NCBI GenBank assembly: GCA_009837355.1
Contig: VXTR01000019.1
Coordinates: 1 to 57,778 of the forward strand
Direction: 5' to 3'
Source of the DNA: Chloroflexota bacterium
GTDB taxonomy: Bacteria > Chloroflexota > Dehalococcoidia > Lucifugimonadales > UBA3495
DNA: 57,778 nucleotides
The notes below the pieces were generated by a model. The model was not told where the DNA came from, did not search any database, and worked only from the letters and a program-made list of their open reading frames with translations. The stretch's first letter is position 1, and every line of letters begins with the position of its first letter. Shown here piece by piece: positions 8,266-17,501 of the stretch. The translations under genes and the position numbers were made by a program.

Positions 8266-9300
8266 TCAGCGTTCAATCTTGCGCGTTATCCTCTGGGATC
8301 CCCAGCCGGGCAGGTAGGCCGAGTGGGGGCCGCCGGCGCCGCCGGCGACGAAGATGTTGATGCGGTCCGGGGCGCGGACCACCGGCACCATCTGGTCGTC
8401 GTCGTCAGCGTTGATGTACCGAGGCCAGAAGTGGCCGCGGCGGGAGTCGCCCTGGGGCGGGCCGCCCTGTTTGATTTTGCTTACCGGCTTGCGGGCGTGC
8501 TCGTAGAGGAACTGGCGGATGTCCCGCTTGTTCCAGCCGTCCCTGTGGAGGAACTTGGCGTGCTCTGGGCCAATCACTACCATGGTGTCGCCCATTACGT
8601 ACATCTGAACGTTGCCCAGGGTGCACATGGTGTCGGCCAGCACGGTCAGGAAGTTCCGCGAGTGGGAAGCGTGGTACATGATGTTGTGCGGCGCCTCGGC
8701 CGGGAACACGGACACCGTGCTGTCGGTGGGGGCGAAACCCAGCTCGACGTGCATCGGTTCCCAGGGGTTGGCGTCCTCGTCTTCGGCGACGCAGTAGGTA
8801 TAGGCGCCGGGATGGCCGAAGGTAGCCTTGTTGGTCTCGCCGGGTATGGCGCCGCCCAGGTTGAGCAGGACCAGCTTGACCGCCCGGCCGATGGTGGCGT
8901 TGGCTCGCCAGCCGGAGCCAAAGCAGTTGTAGCCGCCGTTGATGTCCAGCTCCTTGACGATGGGGCCGTTGACGATTAACAGGGGAGTGTGGATGCCGGT
9001 GGAGCACATCACTCCGCGCAGGTTGAACCGCTCGTCCATCATCGCTTCAAGGGCGGTGATGATCACCGGCATATGCTCCGGCCGGCATCCCGCCATGACC
9101 GCATTGACCGCGACGCGCTCCACCGTGGCCCGTCCGCCCAGGGGCGGCAGTTCGGCGATGAGTTCGTCGCCGCCGCGGCCGGCGCTCTCCACGAAGCGGC
9201 GGACCAGAGGTTCGGACGGCGGCACCACCGGCAGGCCATCGGTCCACCCGGTCTCGAACATCAACTCAATGGCATCGGCAACGTCTGTGGAAAACATCAT
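8266..9300 (-). CDS. Conserved protein of unknown function, partner of the UGSC selenoprotein
   Basis: A 344-aa soluble protein I cannot assign to a named family. Recognisable blocks are FETGWTDGLPVVPPSEPLV at residues 16-34, GRATVERVAVNAVMAGCRPE near residue 56, RGVMCSTGIHTPLLIVNGP near 95 and ANATIGRAVKLVLLNLGG near 130. Several cysteines (GVMC, MAGC, GYNC) could be redox active. It ends 22 bp before the UGSC selenoprotein start, in the same operon, so it probably forms a complex or acts in the same step. No signal peptide or membrane segment is visible. The start is one of two adjacent ATG codons at 9295-9300; no strong ribosome site precedes them. Confidence 0.7.
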   Translation of the reverse strand: MMFSTDVADAIELMFETGWTDGLPVVPPSEPLVRRFVESAGRGGDELIAELPPLGGRATVERVAVNAVMAGCRPEHMPVIITALEAMMDERFNLRGVMCSTGIHTPLLIVNGPIVKELDINGGYNCFGSGWRANATIGRAVKLVLLNLGGAIPGETNKATFGHPGAYTYCVAEDEDANPWEPMHVELGFAPTDSTVSVFPAEAPHNIMYHASHSRNFLTVLADTMCTLGNVQMYVMGDTMVVIGPEHAKFLHRDGWNKRDIRQFLYEHARKPVSKIKQGGPPQGDSRRGHFWPRYINADDDDQMVPVVRAPDRINIFVAGGAGGPHSAYLPGWGSQRITRKIER

Positions 9301-9392
9301 CGGCCTGTCAGGGAGGTAGGATCAGCCATAGTCAGCCGAGAGCGAGTGTAGTGGCCGCACATAGCGCTGTCAAACGGGCCGGCAGGAGGCTA

Positions 9393-9421
9393 TTGACTGA
9401 CGAACGTTCGTTCTTTATTAT
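9393..9421 (+). promoter_or_regulatory. Sigma-70 promoter overlapped by a LexA (SOS) box, for imuB-dnaE2
   Basis: TTGACT at 9393-9398 and TATTAT at 9416-9421 are separated by exactly 17 bp. Inside the spacer lies CGAACGTTCGTTCT (9401-9414), which fits the Gram-positive/Chloroflexota-type LexA site CGAACnnnnGTTCG except for the last base. LexA bound there would block RNA polymerase. It stands 91 bp upstream of the imuB-like start, so damage induction of the error-prone polymerase cassette is expected. Confidence 0.75.
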
Positions 9422-9511
9422 TTACGGGCGAGGTCATTGGTAGACCTCGCGCCGACAGCTATGAACCAGCGTACTGCGAGCCATCCCTTTCCCCATCCCG
9501 GAGGATGCGGC

Positions 9512-10956
9512 GTGAAAATCGCCTGCGTCCTGGTTACCCACCTGCGGGCCAAGGTGGAGATGCGAAGGCAGCCCCACCTGAAGGGCCGTCCCGTCGTCAT
9601 CATTGACCGCTCCCTGGGCCGACCCCTGGTCATTGACCATTTTCCCGCAGCGTCCAACGTATCTGCCGGAATGACCCTGGAGCAGGCCCTGTCCCGCCAA
9701 ACCGACGGCGACGTTCTCGAAGCCGACGAAGGAGCCTACCGGCGGGAGTTTCAGCGGATGCTCCTTTCCCTGCAGAGAGTCAGCGACCGGGTGGAGGGAG
9801 CGGAGATGGGCACGGCCTACGTGCGCCTGGACGGGTTGGAGAGCATGTACAGTGGAGAGGCCCGGCTCGTGACGACCCTGCTGAACGCGACGCCGCAGTA
9901 CCTGGCGCCCAGGGTCGGCGTGGGAAACGCCAAATTCCCCGCTTACGTGGCCGCCCGGACCAGCCACACCCTGGGGTCAGTCAGGGTTCCCCCGGAGGCC
10001 GCTCATTTCCTCGCGCCTCACTCCGTTGACCTGCTGCCCCTTCCCCCTGCGGTCAAGGAGGAAATGCGCTGCTTCGGTTTGCATACCCTGGGCGACGTAG
10101 CGGTGATGAAACCGGAAGCGCTTATCAATCGCTTCGGCCCGGAGGGTCAACGGGCATGGGAACTCGCCCAGGGCATTGACGGTTTCCCCTGGTTCCCCTC
10201 AAGCACGAGGAGCCCGTCGTGGAACACGCTGCCCTGCCCTTTGCCTCGGCGTCTCTGGAACTCCTGCTGGCGGCGATGGACACCCTGCTGCGACGGGCCT
10301 ACGCCCAACCCCGAATGCGGGGCCGGTACGCCGGGGGAGTGGCGCTGGAGTGTGCCCTCTACCGAGTCGCGCCCTGGCAGAAAGACTTCCACTTCAGGCG
10401 GGCTGTGGGAGACTGGCAACGGGCCTCCCGCATCCTCCGGGGTCAACTGGAAAGTGACCATCCCCGGGCTCCGGTAGAGGAGGTAACCCTGTCGCTGTCC
10501 GGCATCACCGGGGAGTCGGGCTCACAGTTGAGCCTGTTGTCCGACTTGCGGAGCGATCGGGAAGGGCGGCTGGCCGAGGCCGAGCGGCAGCTTCAAGCTC
10601 GCACGGGGGGCAAACCTGCTCTCTACCGAGTGGTGCCGGTGGCCCCCTGGCATCCGGCGCCCGAGCTGCGAGCCATGCAGGTCCCGCTGGACCCTTCCGG
10701 AGCCGGCGAAATGCGACCCCTGTCTCTGCCGACCCCGGTTGCAGTCCGCGAGGGACCGGAGGGCGAGCCGGAGGCGGTGCAGTTGGGGAATCGCTGGCGG
10801 CGGGTGGCTCACGTCGAAGACCGGTGGTGCTTCGACCTGTGGTGGATGCCTCAACCCCTGGCCAGGAACTATTACCGGGTCGGCAGGGAGGACGGCGGGG
10901 AAGTAACCTTGTTCCGGGACCGGCGGGAGAACCGCTGGTTCCGGCAGGACCCGTAG
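9512..10956 (+). pseudogene. imuB: ImuB-like Y-family polymerase homologue with a one-base frameshift
   Basis: Two overlapping open frames make one protein of about 481 aa if a single base is restored. The first frame, from GTG 9512 behind ggagg, holds the Y-family start KIACVLVTHLRAKVEMRR, palm and thumb. It loses homology after AQGIDGF near 10185. The second frame picks up exactly there with PLVPLKHEEPVVEHAALPF and continues to 10956. One C is missing from the cccc run at about 10186-10190. ImuB is the inactive polymerase subunit that links DnaE2 to the clamp; the catalytic acidic residues of active Y polymerases are also not evident here. The frameshift may be a real mutation or a homopolymer sequencing error. 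dnaE2 follows after 19 bp. No imuA-type gene is present. Confidence 0.8.
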
Positions 10957-10975
10957 CGCGGCCGGACGGCTTCCC

Positions 10976-13900
10976 GTGTCTGCCGGCTACGTGGAATTCC
11001 ACGCCAAGAGCTTCTATTCCTTCGGAACGGGGGCCTCCCACGTCCACGAGTTGCTGGCCCAGGCAGGGGAGTACGGGTATTCCGACCTGGCCCTGACCGA
11101 CGGCAACCTGTGCGGCGCCCTGGATTTCGCCCGACTGGCCGGCAGCCTGGACATCCGGCCCATCACTGGTGGCGAGCTCACCCTGACCGACGGCTCTCGT
11201 ATTGTCCTGCTGACGAAGACTCGCCAGGGTTACACCAACACCTCCCGCCTCTTCACCTTGGCCAACGCCCATGACCGCCGGGAGCCCCGGCTGTCTCCGG
11301 CGCACCTGCCGGAACATGCCGGGGGTGTGATACTGCTCACCGGCGGGCGCGACGGCCCCCTATCCAGGCTGCTGGCGGAAGGCTGTCGCAAGGAGGCCCG
11401 CCGGCTTCTGAACGACTACCGGGAATGGTTTGGGCCTGAAGGAACGTACGTGGAACTCCAGCAGAACCTGCTGAGGGGAGACACCCAGCGCAACCGGGAG
11501 TTGGCGGCCCTGGCCTGCGAAGTCGGCGCGCCAATCGTTGCCACCAATGATGTCCTATACCACCGTCCGGAGCGCTGCCGGCTGCAGCACGCTCTGGTCG
11601 CAGCCCGGCGCAACACCACCATCGAGCAGGCCCTGCCTTACATACAGCCGAACCATCACCTCTGCCTGAAACCACCCGCAGAGATGGCGGCCCTTTTCCG
11701 GGAATACCCCGGGGCCATCGCCAATACTGTCAGAATCGCCGAGCAATGCGATTTCAACCTGGCCGACGACCTGGGCTACACGCTGCCCGACGCTGCAGTG
11801 CCGGAAGGTTATACCCCCAGCAGCTACCTGGAACGCCTTTGCCTGGAGGCCGCCCAGCGTCGCTACGGGGCGGTGTCTCGCCAGGTGCGGGAACGCCTGG
11901 CCGAGGAGTTCCAGCTGATTGATCGCCATGGCTTGGCCGGATTCCTGCTCCTCTACCGGGAAATAGTCATGCTCGCCCAGGAAATCATGGAGGAGAAAGG
12001 CCTGGCCCATCCGGAGATTCCCCTGGAGGAGCGGCCGCCGGGCCGCGGTCGGGGTTCCTCGGTGGCCCTTCTGGTGGGCTACCTGACCGGCATCAGCCAC
12101 GTTGACCCCCTTCGGTGGGGCCTGACCCTGGAGCGGTTCATCTCCGAGGACACCAGCCTGCTGCCCGACATCGACCTGGACTTTCCCCGTGCCTTGCGGG
12201 ACGAGCTCATCGGGCGGGTGCATCAACGCTTCGGGCCGGAGCACGCCGTCCTGGCCGGAGCCGTCTCCACCTATTCGGCCAAGGGCATCGTCCAGGACTT
12301 GGGCAAGGCCCTGGGGCTGCCCAAAGAGGACCTGAAGCGTCTCTCCCGGCAGCTCTCCCGCGACGGAGCGAAACTGCGCGACGAAATGCTGGCCCTGCCC
12401 GATTTCCGAGACCGGGTGGATGCTCCCGGCTGGCGGGAACTGGCAGACCTGGCTCCCCAGTTGATGCACGCTCCCCGCAGCCTGGGACAGCACGTGGGCG
12501 GCATGGTTCTGAGCAGCGAACCCCTGCCGGAACTGGTCCCGATACGGGCCGGAGCCACCCCCGGACGTTACATCATGGATTGGAACAAGGACTCCGTTGC
12601 CGACGCCAACTTCGCCAAGATTGACCTCCTTTCCCTGCCAGTGCTGGACCAGTTGGAAGAGGCCCTGGACCTGATCGAAGCGAAGCAGGGCCGCCGTCCC
12701 GACCTGGGCCGGGTCAGCCCCAACGACCCCTCGGTGTACGACATGATCAACCAGGGAAAATCCAAGGGGGTGTTCCTACTGCAATCGCCGGCCCAGTTGA
12801 AGATGGCCCAGCGCCTGAAATCCCGCAACCTGCTCGACTTGGCCTACCAGGTAGCCCTCATCCGCCCGGGGGTGGGTGTTCAGGGCAGCGCCGTAAGCCA
12901 GTTCGTGGAGCGTTACCGCCACGGCGCTGCCTGGGAGTACGACCATCCCCTGGAAAAGCGGGCCTTGGAGCGAGGCTACGGCATCATCGTCTGGCAGGAG
13001 CAGGTGGTGCAGCTCATCGGGGACGTGGCCGGCATGACCGCCGCCCAGGCCGATGAAATCCGGCGCGCCTTCGCCAGGCCCAACAACGACCATCTCATCG
13101 CCCGGCATCGCGCCCGCTTCCTGGAAGGCACCGGGGAGAAGGGAGTGCCTAAGGATGCGGCCGAGCGGATATTTGCCAAGATCAACGGACAGTATATGTT
13201 CCCGGAAAGCCATTCCCACGCTTTCGCGGTTACCGCCTACCAGGCGGCCTGGCTGAAGCGGTATCACCCCCTGGAGTTCTTTGTGGCCCTGATTAACCAG
13301 AAGCCCATGGGCTTCTACCCGGTGGAGACGTTGAAACAGGACGCCCGACGCTTCGGCGTCCCGTTCCTCAACCCATGCGTCAACCGCGGCGGCGTGGACT
13401 GCATCCCTTATGACGACTCGCTGCTGCTGGGCCTGCGGTTCATCAAGGACGTGGGGGCAGCTTCGGCGGCGCTTATCGTTAGCGAGCGGGAGGGCCACGG
13501 CCCCTACGCCGGTCCTGCCGACCTGGTGCGGCGTACCGGGCTGAAACCGCAGGGGGTGGAATCGCTGGTGATGGCCGGGGCCTTCGACACTCTGACGCCC
13601 AACCGTCGCCAGGCTCTCTGGGACGTGGGCTTGGGCATCCGACCCGGCAGGAACGGGCAGCGGGCCTTCGCCGGCGCTGTGAATGGGGACGTTCCCAACA
13701 TTCCCGACTTCACCGCCGATGAGAAGATGGCCGGCGAGTACCGGGTCCTGGGCATCTACCCCAATGGGCACCTCATGGAATTCGTACGGCCCAGCCTCGG
13801 CGCCGACGTGCTGCCCGCCGCCGCCGTGGACCGCGCCGCCGAGGGAGCGGAAATTCTGGTGGCCGGCTGGCCCATTGCCCGGCAGCACCCCAGGGGGGAG

Positions 13901-14119
13901 GACAGCACGGTGTTCGTGACCATCGAGGACGAGACCGGGGACGCTCAGGTTATCCTGTGGCCACAGGCTTTCCGGGAAAACCGCCGGCAGTTAGGCAGCC
14001 AGGTGCTGGTGGTGCGCGGAACCGTTTCCCGGTGGGACGGAACCGCCAACGTAATCGCTTCCGACGTGCGGGGCATCCACCCCCACGTGCCCATGCCCGC
14101 CTCCCATGACTGGCGTTGA
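10976..14119 (+). CDS. dnaE2: Error-prone DNA polymerase III alpha subunit DnaE2
   Basis: A 1047-aa C-family DNA polymerase. The PHP domain begins at YVEFHAKSFYSFGTGAS and includes GYSDLALTD. The polymerase palm carries LLPDIDLDFP near residue 400, with the catalytic aspartates, and a third acidic segment near NFAKIDLLSL. GIIVWQEQVVQLI and FPESHSHAFAVTAYQAAWLK are typical of DnaE2. A helix-hairpin-helix region and an OB domain (VFVTIEDETGDAQVILWP) close the protein. It performs translesion, mutagenic synthesis with ImuB after DNA damage. The start is GTG 10976 with a poor ribosome site, 19 bp after imuB, which suggests coupled translation. Regulation is expected from the LexA-box promoter at 9393. 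Confidence 0.93.
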   Translation: MSAGYVEFHAKSFYSFGTGASHVHELLAQAGEYGYSDLALTDGNLCGALDFARLAGSLDIRPITGGELTLTDGSRIVLLTKTRQGYTNTSRLFTLANAHDRREPRLSPAHLPEHAGGVILLTGGRDGPLSRLLAEGCRKEARRLLNDYREWFGPEGTYVELQQNLLRGDTQRNRELAALACEVGAPIVATNDVLYHRPERCRLQHALVAARRNTTIEQALPYIQPNHHLCLKPPAEMAALFREYPGAIANTVRIAEQCDFNLADDLGYTLPDAAVPEGYTPSSYLERLCLEAAQRRYGAVSRQVRERLAEEFQLIDRHGLAGFLLLYREIVMLAQEIMEEKGLAHPEIPLEERPPGRGRGSSVALLVGYLTGISHVDPLRWGLTLERFISEDTSLLPDIDLDFPRALRDELIGRVHQRFGPEHAVLAGAVSTYSAKGIVQDLGKALGLPKEDLKRLSRQLSRDGAKLRDEMLALPDFRDRVDAPGWRELADLAPQLMHAPRSLGQHVGGMVLSSEPLPELVPIRAGATPGRYIMDWNKDSVADANFAKIDLLSLPVLDQLEEALDLIEAKQGRRPDLGRVSPNDPSVYDMINQGKSKGVFLLQSPAQLKMAQRLKSRNLLDLAYQVALIRPGVGVQGSAVSQFVERYRHGAAWEYDHPLEKRALERGYGIIVWQEQVVQLIGDVAGMTAAQADEIRRAFARPNNDHLIARHRARFLEGTGEKGVPKDAAERIFAKINGQYMFPESHSHAFAVTAYQAAWLKRYHPLEFFVALINQKPMGFYPVETLKQDARRFGVPFLNPCVNRGGVDCIPYDDSLLLGLRFIKDVGAASAALIVSEREGHGPYAGPADLVRRTGLKPQGVESLVMAGAFDTLTPNRRQALWDVGLGIRPGRNGQRAFAGAVNGDVPNIPDFTADEKMAGEYRVLGIYPNGHLMEFVRPSLGADVLPAAAVDRAAEGAEILVAGWPIARQHPRGEDSTVFVTIEDETGDAQVILWPQAFRENRRQLGSQVLVVRGTVSRWDGTANVIASDVRGIHPHVPMPASHDWR

Positions 14120-14169
14120 GGGATCGGCGGAGGCGCTTGACCGCACAGCCTGCGGATTGTTGCCCTTTC

Positions 14170-14198
14170 TTGCCCTGTCATGCTCGACGTGATAGATT
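14170..14198 (+). promoter_or_regulatory. Putative sigma-70 promoter for the ABC transporter operon
   Basis: TTGCCC (14170-14175) and TAGATT (14193-14198) are spaced by exactly 17 bp in the 107-bp gap between dnaE2 and the substrate-binding protein gene. The match to consensus is moderate, and no operator is evident. Confidence 0.4.
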
Positions 14199-14226
14199 CG
14201 CCATGTTGACGTGGGAGGGATAACAG

Positions 14227-16266
14227 ATGACCTCGGTGAAATTGACGATACTTTGCGCCTCGTTGCTGTCGATGTTCGTGTTGCTGGGATGTCGTCCGGA
14301 GGTGGTTCGTGAGGAAGTCGTAAGGGAGGTGGAAGTAGTGGTTACGGCCACGCCCGCGCCCGGCGCATCCGCTCAAACCGGGCAACCGTCCGCGCCGACC
14401 GACCGGGCTCCCGACCCCACGCCAGGCCAACAGCCCGCCGTGGCAACGCCGGAAACCTCCACCGCCGGCGATGTAACCGAAAATGTGTACCAGCTGGGCA
14501 TCTCGGAAGATCTGACCACGACCAACTACTGGACGTACCTGGGGCCGGATGGGACCATCTGGAACTCGTACGTGCTGGGCGGCAGCAAGCCTTCCCTCTA
14601 CTCGTACTCGGCGCAGCGGTATGACTGGGTACCGTCGCTGGCAGAGGATTTCCCGACGCCGCTGGCAGAGGAAACCGTAGCCGGCCAGAACCTCTGGACC
14701 ACTGAGGTTCCCCTGAAGCAGGGAGTGAAGTGGAGCGACGGCAATGACGTCACCGCCGAAGATTTTGTCTTCACCGCGCATACTGTTGCCGAACTGGAGC
14801 TTTCCGGCAACTGGCCGTCCATAGTTGATTCCGAATACTTCGACCATGCGGAAGCGTTGGATCCCTATCGACTCAAGATCTACTTCAAGCAGAAGCCCGG
14901 CCTGGCGCGCTGGCAGTTCGGAATGGCCTTCATGCCCATTCTGTCGAAAACGTACTGGGAGCCGGTAGTGGCCGAGGCGAAACAGGCCGGCGATGTCATC
15001 GAACAGCAGAAAGTCCTGTACGCCCACGTTCCGGAGAGCGAACCCACCGCCGGGGGATTCGGATTCACCAGGTGGGAGCGCGGCGCGTACGCGGAAAAGG
15101 AACGAAACTCCAACTACTACTTCGCCGACAGCGTGGTAGCGCTGTACGCCAACGGCGCGTACGCTGAGTCCAAGACGGGAGCCTACGAGTTTACCGCATA
15201 CGGCGAACCCGGCGGCGATAAGACGCTGGAGTACACGGTGGGTCCCTACGCCGGCAGCGCGATCTACTCAATCTACAGCAGCCAGGATGCCACGGTACTG
15301 GCGCTGAAAAAGGGCGACATCGACTTCATGCTGAATCCCCTGGGCCTTTCCCGAGGCTTGCAAGAACAGTTGGAGGGCGAGGACGGACTGGCGGTAATTG
15401 AAAACGCCTCGGACGGCATGAGGTATCTCAGCTTCAACTTCCGCAAGGAACCCATGGGCAACAAGGCGTTCCGGCAGGCGGTGGCAACGTTGATCGACAA
15501 GGAATTCCTGACCAGCACCGTTTTGCAGGGCGTGGCCATCCCCATGTACACCACCGTGCCGGAAGGCAACCGCGCCTGGTACAACCCCGACGTGCCGCTG
15601 ATCGGCAAGGGTTTGAGCCGGGGCGAGCGCATCAGCCAAGCCGTGCAGTTACTGAAAGATGCCGGGTTCACTTGGGAAACGGAGCCTCGCATCAGCGAAG
15701 ATGGCAGGTTTGTGGAGCAGGCCGGCGAGGGATTAAAAATGCCCAACGGCGAGCCGATGCCGGCTATGGAAATCCTGGCGCCCAGCCCGGGCTACGATCC
15801 GCTGCGCTCCACTTTCGCCATCTGGATTGAGCGGTGGCTGAACGAAGTTGGCATTCCCGTGCGGGCGGACCTGACCGGCTTCAACCTGATCGTGGACAAG
15901 GTGTTCACTCGTCAGGACTTTGATATGTGGATCCTGGGGTGGAAGTTGACCGCCTACCCCGACTACCTGGAAGCCTTCTTCCACAGCCGCCACTCAGGAC
16001 TGGAAGGCCACAACGCCGGAGGCTACAACAACCCGGAGTTCGACCGGCTGGCCGACCGACTGCTGGCCGAAACCGACCTGGAGTCGGCCCGTCAACAGGT
16101 TTTCGAGATGCAGGCATTCTTGGCGGAAGACCTGCCTTACGTGGTGCTGTTCGACACTCCCCTGGTTGAGGCGTACCGCAGCGGCCAAGTTGATTATCCC
16201 TACACCGAAACTTGGGGCGGACTCCAAAGTGCGTCAGGGATGCCGGCGCTAGTGCACTTCAAGTAG
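14227..16266 (+). CDS. ABC transporter substrate-binding lipoprotein (SBP_bac_5, oligopeptide type)
   Basis: A 679-aa extracytoplasmic solute-binding protein. The signal peptide ends in the lipobox LLGC, with lipidated Cys22. A Thr/Pro/Ala-rich linker to about residue 80 tethers the domain to the membrane. The family 5 fold follows: LKQGVKWSDGNDVTAEDFVF near residue 162, NKAFRQAVATLIDK near 415 and a C-terminal LAEDLPYVVLFDTP. It captures a peptide, glycoside or similar solute and delivers it to the permeases encoded just downstream. The ribosome site gggaggg precedes ATG 14227. It is the first gene of a five-gene transport operon. The solute is not predictable from sequence. Confidence 0.9.
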   Translation: MTSVKLTILCASLLSMFVLLGCRPEVVREEVVREVEVVVTATPAPGASAQTGQPSAPTDRAPDPTPGQQPAVATPETSTAGDVTENVYQLGISEDLTTTNYWTYLGPDGTIWNSYVLGGSKPSLYSYSAQRYDWVPSLAEDFPTPLAEETVAGQNLWTTEVPLKQGVKWSDGNDVTAEDFVFTAHTVAELELSGNWPSIVDSEYFDHAEALDPYRLKIYFKQKPGLARWQFGMAFMPILSKTYWEPVVAEAKQAGDVIEQQKVLYAHVPESEPTAGGFGFTRWERGAYAEKERNSNYYFADSVVALYANGAYAESKTGAYEFTAYGEPGGDKTLEYTVGPYAGSAIYSIYSSQDATVLALKKGDIDFMLNPLGLSRGLQEQLEGEDGLAVIENASDGMRYLSFNFRKEPMGNKAFRQAVATLIDKEFLTSTVLQGVAIPMYTTVPEGNRAWYNPDVPLIGKGLSRGERISQAVQLLKDAGFTWETEPRISEDGRFVEQAGEGLKMPNGEPMPAMEILAPSPGYDPLRSTFAIWIERWLNEVGIPVRADLTGFNLIVDKVFTRQDFDMWILGWKLTAYPDYLEAFFHSRHSGLEGHNAGGYNNPEFDRLADRLLAETDLESARQQVFEMQAFLAEDLPYVVLFDTPLVEAYRSGQVDYPYTETWGGLQSASGMPALVHFK

Positions 16267-16334
16267 CCGTGGCTTAGCTAACGTCTGCTTTCTGTACTGG
16301 CGTCGCCCCTCTGCTCCGGTAGCAGCGTGTCACA

Positions 16335-17486
16335 ATGACTAATTATTTGCTCCGGCGGTCGGGCCAGATGGTCTTGACGCTCTTCTTGATTGTCACGCTC
16401 GCCTTCTTCCTGGTGCAAGCCCAGCCGGGGGACTACGCGGCGTTTTACTCCCTCAATCCCGACATTCCCGCAGAGGCAAGGGAGCAGATCAAAGCCTCTT
16501 TCGGCCTGGACAAACCGCTCTGGCAACAGTACCTGATTCACATGAAAAACACGCTCACCGGGAACTTCGGCGTATCCTTCGGCCACTATCCCCGCCCGGT
16601 GATAGAGGTGCTGGCCGAGCGGCTGCCACGCACGATCGTATTGTTCCTCTCCGCGACGGCCGTGTCGTTCTATTTGGGGTTCTTCCTGGGTAAGGCCATC
16701 GCCTGGCGCCGGGGCGGTGTGCTGGAGTATGCCGCGACCATCTCGGGTGCGACGCTGTTCACCGCGTTCACGCCGGCCTTCGCACTGATGATGATTTGGA
16801 TTTTCGCGTTCAAGCTGGGTTGGCTGCCCGTGGGCAAGTTCCTGGACCCCCTGATCTGGCGCGGCGCGGAAGTAACCGCCAACCATGTGTTCAGCTATAT
16901 GCTGGCCACGGCGGCGGCCTTCGTCGTTTTTGCCTTCCTGACCTTGCTGGTGGCCAGGAAATCGGGGCGTTTCGCGACGGGTCGGTTGCCGTTCCTGATT
17001 ATCGCGGCCGGCGCGGTGGCCATTCCGGTCGCCTGGGCCTTCACGGGAATCGGTTACCTGGCGCTGGACATCCTGCGGCACATGATCCTGCCCATCGCCA
17101 CCCTGACGCTCATCTCCTTTGCCGGCACCATGCTGCTGACGCGCAACAGTATGCTGGAGACGATGCGCGAGGACTATGTGATGGCGGCGCGAGCCAAGGG
17201 GCTGCCCGAAAAGGTGGTGCGGGACCGGCACGCGGCCCGCAACGCCCTGCTCCCGGTGATTACCAGCCTGGTGTACAGCCTCATTTTCGCCATCGACGGC
17301 AGCGTCATCATCGAGGGCGTATTCTCCTGGCCGGGCACGGGAATGACGTTGCTGCAAGCAGTGCGGTCGGAGGATTTGCCGCTGGTGATGGGCGCCATGG
17401 TGTTCATCGGGCTGTTCTCCCTGCTGGCCCACGTGATTGTGGACGTGCTGTACGTGTACCTCGATCCCAGGATCCGTTACCAGTGA
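16335..17486 (+). CDS. ABC transporter permease, DppB/OppB type
   Basis: A 383-aa inner-membrane protein. It opens with NYLLRRSGQMVLTLFLIVTL, the usual first helix of DppB-type permeases, followed by the periplasmic loop with FGLDKPLWQQYLIHMKN and GNFGVSF. The coupling (EAA) loop reads MVAARAKGLPEKVVRDRHAA-like (MAARAKGLPEKVV) near residue 285. The protein is about 50 residues longer than most family members because of an extra hydrophobic segment near residues 185-245. It pairs with the permease encoded directly downstream. The start ATG 16335 lacks a strong ribosome site. Confidence 0.88.
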   Translation: MTNYLLRRSGQMVLTLFLIVTLAFFLVQAQPGDYAAFYSLNPDIPAEAREQIKASFGLDKPLWQQYLIHMKNTLTGNFGVSFGHYPRPVIEVLAERLPRTIVLFLSATAVSFYLGFFLGKAIAWRRGGVLEYAATISGATLFTAFTPAFALMMIWIFAFKLGWLPVGKFLDPLIWRGAEVTANHVFSYMLATAAAFVVFAFLTLLVARKSGRFATGRLPFLIIAAGAVAIPVAWAFTGIGYLALDILRHMILPIATLTLISFAGTMLLTRNSMLETMREDYVMAARAKGLPEKVVRDRHAARNALLPVITSLVYSLIFAIDGSVIIEGVFSWPGTGMTLLQAVRSEDLPLVMGAMVFIGLFSLLAHVIVDVLYVYLDPRIRYQ

Positions 17487-17501
17487 TTGATCGATTGCCT
17501 G

